Assembly (NCBI GenBank): GCA_963800705.1
Contig: CAWDBV010000002.1
Coordinates: forward strand, 558,001-622,000
Direction: 5' to 3'
Length of the DNA stretch: 64,000 bases
Source: CAWDBV01 sp963800705
GTDB taxonomy: Bacteria > Actinomycetota > Thermoleophilia > Solirubrobacterales > 70-9
Below, one piece after another: positions 18,656 to 27,679 of the stretch. The translations under genes and the position numbers were made by a program. The notes beneath the pieces are model-generated. The model made no database searches. It was not told the origin of the DNA and was given only the letters and a program-made list of their open reading frames with translations. How positions within the stretch are numbered: position 1 is the first letter of the stretch; each line of letters opens with the position of its first letter.

Positions 18656-19223
18656 GCACCTCGCCAAGGTCTCCGACTCGCTCGCCCGCGACACCTCGCG
18701 GCGCGGATTCCTCGCCCGGGTCGGGGGAGCGCTGCTCGGCGCCGCCGCCGCGCCGGCGGTCGGCGCGGTTGTCAAGCCCGGCGACGCCGAGGCCTACCAC
18801 TTCTGCGGACACATCTTCACCACCGGCTCCTGCCCGCATCCGGCCGGGCTGCCGCGAATCGACTCGCGCGGGTTCCCGCTCAGCCCCGGCGACGGTGCGC
18901 CGATCGACGACCTCGGCCGGCCCGTCAACGACGCCGGGCAGCCGGTAGACGGCGCCGGCCAGCCCCTCCTCGATCCCGACGGGCGCCCGCTGCCGCCGGC
19001 GCCGCGGACCAGGGTCTGCGACCGCGTCCGCGGCATCTACGACATCCACACCGTGGTCGACGGCGTCTGGTATCGCTGCTGCGGCGGGCGGGTCCGCAAG
19101 CTGACCGACTGCTGTTCGAAGCACAGGACAAGGATCAACGGCGACCAGGCCTTGACCGGTTACTGCTTCAAGGGCCGCAAGGTGTTCTGCGTCATGTACT
19201 ACGACACCCAGGTGCCGTGTTGA
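18648..19223 (+). CDS. Tat-exported Cys-rich protein, MauA (methylamine dehydrogenase light chain)-like
   Basis: The leader DTSRRGFLARVGGALLG is a twin-arginine signal that strongly resembles the unusual leader of MauA. The mature part has ten cysteines (53, 62, 124, 144, 145, 155, 156, 173, 181, 191). Its last 70 residues follow the MauA order: CD..., DG, CCGG, LTDCC, then a Cys-aromatic-Gly stretch before MYYD. MauA uses two Trp to build the TTQ cofactor, yet only one Trp (141) is present here, and the C-terminal part holding the second is absent. It may be a structural or redox relative without TTQ. A Pro/Gly/Asp-rich spacer fills residues 63-120. Homology is judged by eye and from memory. 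Confidence 0.65.
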   Translation: MPEHLAKVSDSLARDTSRRGFLARVGGALLGAAAAPAVGAVVKPGDAEAYHFCGHIFTTGSCPHPAGLPRIDSRGFPLSPGDGAPIDDLGRPVNDAGQPVDGAGQPLLDPDGRPLPPAPRTRVCDRVRGIYDIHTVVDGVWYRCCGGRVRKLTDCCSKHRTRINGDQALTGYCFKGRKVFCVMYYDTQVPC

Positions 19224-19236
19224 TGGCGGGCTCTTG

Positions 19237-20721
19237 ATGCTGGAGATCTCGCTCGTACTCGCCGCGCTCCTGATCGGCGCCACCGGAACCTTTTCCCCAT
19301 GCGGCCTCTCGGTGATCGAGACGATCGGACCGACCGGGCACACCGGCGGACGGCGAACCACCATCGCGGCCTGCGCTGCGTTCCTCCCCGGGGCCGTGAT
19401 CGGCGGTCTACTCACCTTCGGTGCCCTGGCGCTGGCCGGCGAGGCGCTGCACGGCGCCGGCGGCCGGATCGCGTACGTCGTCGCTGCAGCGATTGCCGCC
19501 TTTGCCGCCGCGCTCGAGCTGCGCGGAACCCGGATCGTTCCCCAGATCCGCCGCCAGCTCCCCGAGCACTGGCGCCGGGTGATGCCGATGCCGGTCGCGG
19601 CCGCGCTCTACGGAGTGCTGCTGGGTATCGGCTTCACGACCTTCGTGCTCTCATTCGGCGTCTGGGCGCTCGCCGGAATCAGCCTCGCGCTTGGCGACCC
19701 GGCGCTCGGGCTGCTGGTCGGCGCGGGCTTCGGGCTCGGGCGCGCGATCCCGGTCGTCGCTCTCGCCCCGCACGCGGGCCGCCCGCTTGGCTTCCGCGCC
19801 ACCGAGCTGATGTGCGAGCGGCCCGGCGTCTATCTCGGCCTGCGCCGCGGCGACGCCGCTGCGCTGCTCGCCGCCGGGCTCGCGCTCGCCTTCGCCCCCG
19901 GCAGCGCGATCGCCGCCTCGACGATCACCCAGCCCTCGGCCGCCGACCCGTCGACCAGCCAGGGTGCGCTCGCATTCGAAAGCCTTCCCTCAACCGGGGT
20001 GCTGCGCTCGAGCGGCATTGACTTCACGCTGCCGGGCAGCGACCCGGCGATCGGCGGCTCCTACATCGCGGTGATTCGATCCGCCGCCAGCATCCAGCTG
20101 CTCGCCCGCGGCAGCCTCGCCCCGGTCGCCGAGTACCCGGCTCCGGGCGCCGACGCGCTCGCGGTCTCGGACCGCTGGCTCGTCTGGCGGGCGCCGCTCG
20201 CCTCCGGCGGCGACGCGCTGTTCGCGCGCGGGATCGCGAACCCGGCCAGTGCCACGGTCGACTTCACGGTCGCCACCGCTCCCTCACCGACCCAGATCAG
20301 CCACCCGGCGCTCGACGGCGACACGCTGCTCTACGGAACCGCGGGCACCGGGCGTAGCCGGATCGCGCGGCTCACGCTGCCGGCGGTCGAGCTGCAGAGC
20401 AACCTGGTCAGCGCGGGAAGCACTCAAATCTTCAGCCCCGCCGTGTTCGGCGACACCTTCGCCTACGTCCGCACCGACGCCCGCCACAGCCGGCTGATGA
20501 TCCGCCCCCTCGAGGCCCGCGGCCCGGGCAAGGTGCTGCTCTCGGTCAAGCGCGCGCGCTCGCAGCTCTGGTCGACGGCGCTCACCGACACGGACGCGTT
20601 CGTCACCATCCTCGCCGCGGGCGCCGGCGGCTCGAGCATCCTCTCGGTGCCGCGCGCCGACGCCCGCAAGGCCCGCGGCCTCAACCACGCACCGCGGGGC
20701 GGCGGCAACCACAAGCACTAG
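19237..20721 (+). CDS. CcdA/DsbD-like membrane protein fused to an extracytoplasmic beta-propeller-like domain
   Basis: Residues 1-215 make about six membrane helices. TGTFSPCGLSVIETIGP near residue 17 carries the Cys-bearing motif of CcdA/DsbD-type electron transporters. Residues 220-494 are outside and contain repeated strand patterns (GSYIAVIRS, DRWLVWRAP, GDTLLYGTAG, GDTFAYVRTD) like TolB or YVTN propeller blades. The end is His/Gly-rich (RGGGNHKH). In mau clusters MauF is a membrane protein and MauB a beta-propeller heavy chain, so this fusion may combine such roles; that is inference. ATG at 19237 was preferred over TTG at 19234. It lies 13 bases after the MauA-like gene. Confidence 0.7.
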   Translation: MLEISLVLAALLIGATGTFSPCGLSVIETIGPTGHTGGRRTTIAACAAFLPGAVIGGLLTFGALALAGEALHGAGGRIAYVVAAAIAAFAAALELRGTRIVPQIRRQLPEHWRRVMPMPVAAALYGVLLGIGFTTFVLSFGVWALAGISLALGDPALGLLVGAGFGLGRAIPVVALAPHAGRPLGFRATELMCERPGVYLGLRRGDAAALLAAGLALAFAPGSAIAASTITQPSAADPSTSQGALAFESLPSTGVLRSSGIDFTLPGSDPAIGGSYIAVIRSAASIQLLARGSLAPVAEYPAPGADALAVSDRWLVWRAPLASGGDALFARGIANPASATVDFTVATAPSPTQISHPALDGDTLLYGTAGTGRSRIARLTLPAVELQSNLVSAGSTQIFSPAVFGDTFAYVRTDARHSRLMIRPLEARGPGKVLLSVKRARSQLWSTALTDTDAFVTILAAGAGGSSILSVPRADARKARGLNHAPRGGGNHKH

Positions 20722-20776
20722 GCCCGAGCTCCGGCGCGACAACCTGCCAACTTCTCGGTAGTGTGCTTGGCGGGAG

Positions 20777-21763
20777 ATGAGGAGTAACCGGGAGACCTGG
20801 AGAGAACGGGCGATCGCGATTGCCTGCGGCGCGCTGCTCGCGATGCCTGGTCTTGCCTCTGCGCAGATCCCGGTGCCGCCCGACACCGCGCTGGTCAACC
20901 AGACCAACGGGACCCCGACGGGCAACGTGGTCAACATGAACGGCCCGCGGTTCGCCGACGACTTCGTCGTTCCATCAGGGCAGAGCTGGTCCGCGAGCGG
21001 CTTCGACATCCTCGGCAGCGGAGGCCCGGGAGGCACCTACTCGTACGGAATTTATCCGGACGTGGGGGGAATGCCGGCAGACCTGCCCGCGCTGGCGGGC
21101 CCGCCCGACTCGTTCATCCCCCCCGCGGGCGCGATCAACGACTTCTCTATCGCGCCCAAGTTCCCGTGGCTCCTTCCGTCGGGCGTCTACTGGCTCGTGG
21201 TCTGGCAGTCGATCGAGGGGACGACCCCCTGGGGCTGGCGCACCCAGTCGCCGCAGAGCGGCTACGAGGCGATGATGAACTCGTCGGTTGGCGGCTGCCC
21301 GCCGGGCGGATGGCGCCCGCTCTCGACCTGCATGCCCGCGCAGCCGGGGCCGGACCTGAGCTTTCGCATCAACGCCCATGTGATCACGAACAACTTCACG
21401 GTCGCGACCACGAGCCAGGATGAAATCGGCAATCTCGACCTGAGCGCCACCTTCGAGGAGAAGGGCACCCTGGGATGGACCGACAGCAAGGGGTTCGTGA
21501 AGCCGAAGGTCCCTCCAGTCGACGTCAGCCGCGGCTCGATCCGCGGTTTTGAGATCAAATCCGAGAAGAGCCTGCGCTCGAAGCTGAAGAAGAAGGGCAA
21601 GAAGCTGAAGACCACGGTGGCCTTCACCTTCCAGCCGACGGACTACTTCGGCCAGCCGCTCGGGCTCGCCTCGACGAAGACGCTCGACATCACGTTCAAG
21701 GCGAAGAAGACGAAGAAGAAGAAGAAGGGTAAGAAAGGGAAGGGCGGGGAGAAAAAGAAGTGA
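20777..21763 (+). CDS. Secreted protein of unknown function with poly-Lys tail
   Basis: A 328-residue protein with the signal peptide IACGALLAMPGLASA. The first mature domain (NGPRFADDFVVPSGQSWSAS, FDILGSGGPGG, VYWLVVWQSIEG) looks like a beta-sandwich seen in many secreted proteins without a function. A second part (GNLDLSATFEEKGTLGWTDS) is followed by internal KLKKKGKKLK and the terminal tail KKTKKKKKGKKGKGGEKKK. It is the first gene of a run of six secreted-protein genes. Its TGA stop overlaps the next gene's GTG by four bases. Confidence 0.65.
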   Translation: MRSNRETWRERAIAIACGALLAMPGLASAQIPVPPDTALVNQTNGTPTGNVVNMNGPRFADDFVVPSGQSWSASGFDILGSGGPGGTYSYGIYPDVGGMPADLPALAGPPDSFIPPAGAINDFSIAPKFPWLLPSGVYWLVVWQSIEGTTPWGWRTQSPQSGYEAMMNSSVGGCPPGGWRPLSTCMPAQPGPDLSFRINAHVITNNFTVATTSQDEIGNLDLSATFEEKGTLGWTDSKGFVKPKVPPVDVSRGSIRGFEIKSEKSLRSKLKKKGKKLKTTVAFTFQPTDYFGQPLGLASTKTLDITFKAKKTKKKKKGKKGKGGEKKK

Positions 21764-24609
21764 TCGGAGGGAAGCGACGGGCAGCGCTGGCGGGAGCGAT
21801 CCTCGCGTTGACAGTCGCGGGGACGGCGTATGCGGCCGCCGGCGACCTCGACACGAGCTTCAGCGGCGATGGCAAGGCGGTCTTCGATCTCGGGATCACC
21901 GGCAACGGCCAGTTGACGGCCGAGGATCTCGCGATCGACTCGTCCGGCAGGGTGCTGACCACCGGCTTCGACGGGAACAACGACTTCGCCGTCACCCGGT
22001 TCAACACCGACGGCAGCCTCGATGCGAGCTTCGGTCCGGAGGGCACCGGAACGGTGAGAACCGACTTCGGCACCGGCTCGGCCGACAATTCTTCCGACAT
22101 CGCAATCGACGGCAGCGGCAAGATCGTCGTCGCGGGTTACTCAGACGCGAGTGACGCCGGGTTCGGCGACATGGCGGTCGCGCGCTACAACCCCGACGGC
22201 ACCCTGGACACGGGATTCGGAACGAACGGGACCGCGACCGTAGGAGTAGCGGGCCAAACCGACTTGGCCTATGCCGTCGCTATCGATTCACAGGGGCGAA
22301 TCGTGCTCGGCGGATTCGGTACCGGCGTCCCGAACGAGGGCTATGCGGCGGCTCGGTTCGAGACCAACGGTACGGTTGACGACAACAGCGATGCGGACGG
22401 GGGCTTCGGGGACGGCGACGACGGATACATCATCTTCCCGGGCGACGGCGGCAGCTACGCCCAGGGCCAAAGCGTTGCGATCGGCGCCGGAGACAAGGTC
22501 GTGATCGGAGGCGAGGACTCCACAACCGCCGGGCTCGCCCGCCTTGACGCCAATGGCGATCCCGACACGACGTTCGGCGGCAACGGCGCGGTGTCCTACG
22601 ACATCAACGGACCAGTCTTCGCTCCGCAGCCGATCAAGTCGGTGCAGGTGAGCGGAACCAACATCCTCGCCACCGGAGAAATCTTCGACCTGGGCGCGAG
22701 CACTTCCAAGTTAATCCTGATGCGCACCGAGGACGACGGCAGCCTCGACACAGACGACGGCGACGGCGGCTTTGGCGACGGCGACGACGGATACATCCTC
22801 ACCGAGTTCGAGGCGGGCGGGGGAAACATGAGCCGCGGCGAGGACCTGACGATCGACTCGATGGGCAGGGCTGTGGTCGCCGGGACCTCGTTCACGCCCA
22901 GCGACAGGACCGGGGCGGTAGCGCGGTTCACAGCCGATGGCAGCGCAGTGGATACGAACTTCGGCAACGACGCTACGCCCGGCGACGGGATCGTCCTCTA
23001 CCCGGGCGGCAACCAGAACGGCAACGGGGTCGCGATCCAGGGCGACGGCAAGATCGTTTCGGCCGGCGCGCGCAACGGCACTCGAATCGTCGCCGTGCGC
23101 CTTGCCGGAGGGGACGGGTCGCTCGATCCGACCTGGGACGGCGACGGCATCGTCGTGACCGGCGAACCGGGACCAAGCAGCGACACCGGGATATCGACGG
23201 TGCTCCAGAGCGACGGCAAGCTCGTCGTCGCCGGCACCACCGACATCGGTCCCGGCGCCGACCGGGATTTCCTGGTCGCGCGCGTGCTGCCCAACGGAAC
23301 CCTCGACCCCGCGTTCGGGGGCGGCGACGGACACGCGGAAGCCGACCTCAGCGGGTCGGAGTCGGATGACGAGGCGCGCGGCGTGGCCCTCGAGCCCGAC
23401 GGGGACATCGTCGTGGCGGGCTTTGCGGACAACGACAGTTCAGTCGCACGGTTCGAGAGCGACGGAAGCCTCGACGACGACGATGGGGATGGGGGCTTCG
23501 GCAGCGGCAGCGACGGCACGCTGCTCATAGACATCGGCGGCACGAACGACGGGGACGATGCAGCGGACGTCGAGGCGGTCGCCGGAGGCAAGATCCTGAT
23601 TGGCGGCACGGCTCAGGGTCCTGGGGTGACGGACTTCTACGTAGCGCGTCTCACTCCGACCGGGGCCCTCGACACCGGCGGCGGCGGATTCGCAGCAGGC
23701 GCCGGTTACGTAACCACGGATCTCGACGGCGCCGGCAGCGACGACCATCTCAATGCGCTTGCCGTCGAGGGCCCGGCGGGGAAAATCGTCGCCGCAGGGA
23801 CCTCAGATCCCGGCGGCGGCCAGGACTTCGCCCTCGCCCGCTACACAGCCGACGGTGATCTCGACACGGCTACATTCGGGGACGACGGCTCGCCGGACGA
23901 CGACGGAATCGTGATCGATGACTTCGGCGGCATGGGGGCGCTGGAGTTCGTGGACGACGTCGCGATCACGAGCGATGGCATAGTCGTCGCGGGAGCCACA
24001 CTTGCCGGCGGTGGCACCGAGCTCGCGCTCGCCCGCTACAGCGACGATGGCTCGCTCGACACAGTGGGGTTCGGCGGCGGCGACGGCAAGGTCCAGACGG
24101 CGATTGGCACTCAGACCCTCGGCGCCGGGATCGTCGAACAGCCGGATGGCAAGCTGGTGATCGGCGGCACCGGCGAGGTCGGAAGCAACATCGAGTTCGC
24201 AGTCCTCCGATACGAGGGCGATGGGGCGCCGGACCCGAGCTTCGGCAGCGGAGGAGTGGTCACCACTGACCTGGGCCAGACCGATATCGGCCAGGACTTG
24301 GAGTTGCGTCCCGACGGGACGATCCTGCTCGCCGGCGGATCGGTGGACCCGACGACGTTCGAGGGTGGCAACCTCGCGGTGGCGAGCTACCAAAGCGCGG
24401 ACGACTCTGGTCCCGGGCCTGGGCCGGGATCTGGTCCGGGTGGCGGAGGATCCGGGGGTAGCGCCGGCGCGCCAGGCGCCTCGTCTGTGCCTGCAAGCGC
24501 CGCGGGCCCGACCTGCAAGAAGAAGCGAAAGAAGCGCAAGCGCGCGACGACTTCGAAGAAGAAGAAAAAGAAGAAGTGCAAGAAGAAGAAGAAGCGGCGC
24601 AAGCGATGA
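21760..24609 (+). CDS. Large secreted delta-60 repeat protein with Lys/Arg/Cys tail
   Basis: After a signal peptide (LAGAILALTVAGTAYA) the 949-residue protein consists of about a dozen delta-60 repeats. Each has the form V-A-x-D-G-x-G-K-I-V-V-A-G, then an A-R-(Y/F) strand, then DGSLD-x-x-FG, as in SGKIVVAGYSDASD and ARYNPDGTLDTGFG. Such repeats are thought to form beta-propeller-like or solenoid surfaces; their ligands are unknown. Acidic Asp/Gly-rich loops could bind calcium. A Gly/Pro linker leads to a tail of about 40 residues with CKKKRKKRKR and later KKKKKKKCKKKKKRRKR. GTG at 21760 overlaps the preceding stop. Confidence 0.82.
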   Translation: MIGGKRRAALAGAILALTVAGTAYAAAGDLDTSFSGDGKAVFDLGITGNGQLTAEDLAIDSSGRVLTTGFDGNNDFAVTRFNTDGSLDASFGPEGTGTVRTDFGTGSADNSSDIAIDGSGKIVVAGYSDASDAGFGDMAVARYNPDGTLDTGFGTNGTATVGVAGQTDLAYAVAIDSQGRIVLGGFGTGVPNEGYAAARFETNGTVDDNSDADGGFGDGDDGYIIFPGDGGSYAQGQSVAIGAGDKVVIGGEDSTTAGLARLDANGDPDTTFGGNGAVSYDINGPVFAPQPIKSVQVSGTNILATGEIFDLGASTSKLILMRTEDDGSLDTDDGDGGFGDGDDGYILTEFEAGGGNMSRGEDLTIDSMGRAVVAGTSFTPSDRTGAVARFTADGSAVDTNFGNDATPGDGIVLYPGGNQNGNGVAIQGDGKIVSAGARNGTRIVAVRLAGGDGSLDPTWDGDGIVVTGEPGPSSDTGISTVLQSDGKLVVAGTTDIGPGADRDFLVARVLPNGTLDPAFGGGDGHAEADLSGSESDDEARGVALEPDGDIVVAGFADNDSSVARFESDGSLDDDDGDGGFGSGSDGTLLIDIGGTNDGDDAADVEAVAGGKILIGGTAQGPGVTDFYVARLTPTGALDTGGGGFAAGAGYVTTDLDGAGSDDHLNALAVEGPAGKIVAAGTSDPGGGQDFALARYTADGDLDTATFGDDGSPDDDGIVIDDFGGMGALEFVDDVAITSDGIVVAGATLAGGGTELALARYSDDGSLDTVGFGGGDGKVQTAIGTQTLGAGIVEQPDGKLVIGGTGEVGSNIEFAVLRYEGDGAPDPSFGSGGVVTTDLGQTDIGQDLELRPDGTILLAGGSVDPTTFEGGNLAVASYQSADDSGPGPGPGSGPGGGGSGGSAGAPGASSVPASAAGPTCKKKRKKRKRATTSKKKKKKKCKKKKKRRKR

Positions 24610-24665
24610 TCGTCCCGATACGTGCCGGGATCCCCGGTAGGTCAAAGTCGAGAGGAAGGGTTGAA

Positions 24666-26166
24666 ATGATGCGGAGCCGTCTTGGGGGGGACCGTTTGAC
24701 GCGGGCGTTGTGGGGCGCGCTCGTCGGCAGCCTGCTCTTGGTCCCGACTGCAGCCGCGGCGCCGAGCGATCTCGACGCCGGCTTCGGCACCGGGGGGATC
24801 GTCGCCGGCATTGGGGATCCCGACCTCGATGACTACTGGAGCCAGGACATGGCTTTGGCCCCGGACGGCAAGATCATCACCGCCGGCGTCCGGCTCTTCT
24901 ATTCCCAGCCGATGTGCGAATCCAACGACTTCTTCACGATCGCCCGCGGCTCCGACGGCACTACGGCGTGGTCCCAGCAGACCAACTTCGTGAGCACGCC
25001 CGCCCCACCGCCGATGCTGCCGTGCCCCATCATCGAGAGCCACGAACTCGGCCAACTCGCTTGCGATTCGCCCCGACGGCACCTCGATCGCCGGCGGGAC
25101 GACGAGCGGCGGTGGCGGCATGGGGGTGTACGACGGGCTGGCGCAGTACACACCGGCCGGTGCCCCCGATCTCCTGTTCGGTGGCGACGGCAACCAGCAG
25201 GGCGCCGCCCACCCGTTCGGCGCCGGCGAGTCGGACACGACCGGGCGCGTCGCGTTGCAGCCGAGCGGCAAGCTCCTCTTGTCCAAGGACACGGCATTCG
25301 GCGATGCGGGAGTAATCCGCCGCTACAACACCGACGGCACCCTTGACACCGGATTCCAGAGCAGCGGCACCCTCGCGACTCCGATCTACCGCCACGGAGT
25401 CAACGGTGGGTACGAGATCGAATCTCAGCCCGACGGCAAGTTCCTGCTTGCCGGCGCGCTGACCCCCAGCGGGCCAGGCGTCCTCGGGGTCCTGCTCCGC
25501 TACGGCGTCGACGGCGACCTCGACACGGGCTTCGGAGTCGGCGGCACTGCCACGCCGCCCGTATCCCCGGCCTCCGCGATCTCGGCAATCGCGCTGGAGC
25601 CCGACGGGGACATCATCGTCGCTGGCGAAAACGATGTCACTCGGTTCACCTCCGCCGGAATGCCCGACCCGACCTTCGGCACAGGTGGATCCACTTCCAC
25701 CGATCTCGACCTTCCTTTGGGCAGGTGGATCGAAGGCATCGCGATTCAGCCGGACGGGAAGATCATCGTCTCGGCCTCGGCTGCGCCCCCCGGCGGATCC
25801 CAGGCCGGGGTCGCTCGCTTCAACCCCGACGGAAGCCCCGACACGACCTTTGCTCCAGGCGGCGACCGGGCGCTGTCCATCAACCCGGATGGGGACCGCA
25901 ACGTCTATCCGATGGCCCAGGTCGTGCTGCAATCCGACGGCAAGATCGTGCTCGGCGGATTGGAGTTCAGCCTCGCCCGGCTTGTCGGCGGCAGTGGCCC
26001 GGACCTCGGCCCGGACGCGACACCACCACCACCGCCGTCCCCGCCCCCGCCCTCCGACGGTGGAGGCGCTGCTGCGACGGTGCCTACCGCTGTTCCGCTT
26101 GCCCCCGCAGCGAGCTCGCCGGCCAAGAAGAAGAAAAAGAAGAAGAAGAAAAAGAAGAAGAAATGA
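24666..26166 (+). CDS. Secreted delta-60 repeat protein, paralogue A, poly-Lys tail, one frameshift
   Basis: The signal peptide is WGALVGSLLLVPTAAAA. The mature part opens PSDLDAGFGTGGIVAGIGDP and contains delta-60 repeats such as LEPDGDIIVAGENDVTRF and IQPDGKIIVSASA. A Pro-rich linker leads to an uninterrupted run of about 13 Lys at the very end. The frame breaks near 25046; GAACTCGGCCAAC less one G gives HELANSLAIRPDG, which matches the same place in paralogue B. ATG at 24666 has AGGAAGG upstream. Its TGA overlaps the ATG of paralogue B as ATGA. Confidence 0.8.
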
Positions 26167-27659
26167 CGAGCGCCAGCAGACACCCAGGCCTGATCACATG
26201 CGTCGTTGCACTTGCGTGCGCGACCTTCGTTCCATCGGCTGCTGCGGCTCCGAGCGATCTCGATCCCAGCTACGGGACCGGTGGGATCGCAGCAGGATTG
26301 GGCACTCCGGGCTCCGGGGACTATTGGAGTCAGGACATGGCGCTTGCCCCCGACGGGAAGGTCGTCATCGCCGGCGTTCGCCATGTGGGCGCTCTCTGCA
26401 ACGCGGCGGATTTCCTGACGCTTGCGCGTGACTCCAACGGCAACACGGCTTGGAGCGCACAGACCAACATTCAGAGCACGCCACCTCCGCCGATGGCACC
26501 GCCCGGGGTCTGCGATCCCGCGATGAGCTCGGACATCGGTAACTCCCTTGCGATTCGGCCTGACGGCTCTCCCGTAGTCGTTGGGTCAAGTCACCACTTC
26601 GACATGATGAATCCGAACATCGACCACGACGCGCTCGCCCAATACACGCCCGCAGGCGCCCCCGACACGAGCTTCGATGTGGATGGCAGCGTCCTGGGCG
26701 CGCTTCATGTCTTCGGTTCGGGGGAGTCGCAGACGATCGGGCGGGCGGCGCTTCAGCCGAGTGGAAAACTCCTGCACTCAAAAGACATCGCCTTCGGGCA
26801 GAGCGGAGTGATCCGCCGCTACAACACCGACGGCACCCTTGACACCGGATTCCAGAGCAGCGGCACCCTCGCGACTCCGATTCACCAGAGCGGAGTCAAC
26901 GGCGGGTACGAGATCGAGGCGCAATTCGACGGGAAGTTCCTGCTTGCCGGCGCGGTGACCAGCGGCGGGCCGGGTGTCCTGCTCCGCTACGGCGTCGACG
27001 GAGACCTCGACACCGGGTTCGGAACCGGCGGCACGGCCACGCCGCCCGTGGCGTCCTCGATCTCGGCGATCGCCCTCGAGCCCGACGGGGACATCCTCGT
27101 CGCCGGCGGTAGCGACTTGACGCGGTTCACCTCTGCCGGAATACCCGACGCCACCTTCGGCACCGGGGGATCAACTTTCTCCGACCTTGATCTTCCTTTT
27201 GGCGGGGACATCGAGGGCATCGCGATTCAGCCGGACGGCAAGATCATCGTCTCGGGCGGGACCCAGCAGCCGAACTTCCAGACAGGGGTCGCTCGCTTCA
27301 ACCCCGACGGAAGCCCCGACACGACCTTTGCTCCGGGCGGCGACCGGTCCCTGGCCATCAACCCGAATGGGGAATACAACTTCTATTCGATGGCCCAGGT
27401 TCTGCTTCAGTCCGACGGCAGGATCGTGCTCGGCGGATCGGAGTACAGCCTCGCCCGGCTGGTCGGAGGCACCGGCCCGGACCTCGGCCCGGACACGACG
27501 CCACCGCCCCCGCCGCCCCCGCCCTCCGGCGGTGACTCTGTACCTGTCACCAGCGTGAGTGCTGCAACAACGCCCGCCGCGCCGGCAGCCACGGCCAAGA
27601 AGTGCAAAAAGGGCCAGAAGCTGAAGAACGGCAAGTGCGTGAAGAAAAAGAAGAAGTAG
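26163..27659 (+). CDS. Secreted delta-60 repeat protein, paralogue B, Lys/Cys tail
   Basis: It is a close relative of the preceding gene: same opening (PSDLDPSYGTGGIAAGLGTP), same order of repeats, same Pro-rich linker. Several stretches are identical at DNA level, including 71 bases at 26811-26881. The signal peptide is LITCVVALACATFVPSAAAA. The tail differs: KKCKKGQKLKNGKCVKKKKK with two Cys, instead of pure lysine. Its frame is intact. The start ATG overlaps the upstream stop, so translation is coupled. A recent tandem duplication followed by gene conversion would explain the pattern. Confidence 0.82.
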   Translation: MTSASRHPGLITCVVALACATFVPSAAAAPSDLDPSYGTGGIAAGLGTPGSGDYWSQDMALAPDGKVVIAGVRHVGALCNAADFLTLARDSNGNTAWSAQTNIQSTPPPPMAPPGVCDPAMSSDIGNSLAIRPDGSPVVVGSSHHFDMMNPNIDHDALAQYTPAGAPDTSFDVDGSVLGALHVFGSGESQTIGRAALQPSGKLLHSKDIAFGQSGVIRRYNTDGTLDTGFQSSGTLATPIHQSGVNGGYEIEAQFDGKFLLAGAVTSGGPGVLLRYGVDGDLDTGFGTGGTATPPVASSISAIALEPDGDILVAGGSDLTRFTSAGIPDATFGTGGSTFSDLDLPFGGDIEGIAIQPDGKIIVSGGTQQPNFQTGVARFNPDGSPDTTFAPGGDRSLAINPNGEYNFYSMAQVLLQSDGRIVLGGSEYSLARLVGGTGPDLGPDTTPPPPPPPPSGGDSVPVTSVSAATTPAAPAATAKKCKKGQKLKNGKCVKKKKK

Positions 27660-27679
27660 CTCGCCCAGCTTTTGATCCG

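Noticed and set aside
26125..26163. The poly-Lys codon run as pure polymerase slippage or sequencing artefact
   Set aside because: Lysine codons are mixed AAG and AAA, several other secreted proteins have mixed Lys/Arg/Cys tails, and the frame ends with a stop coupled to the next start.
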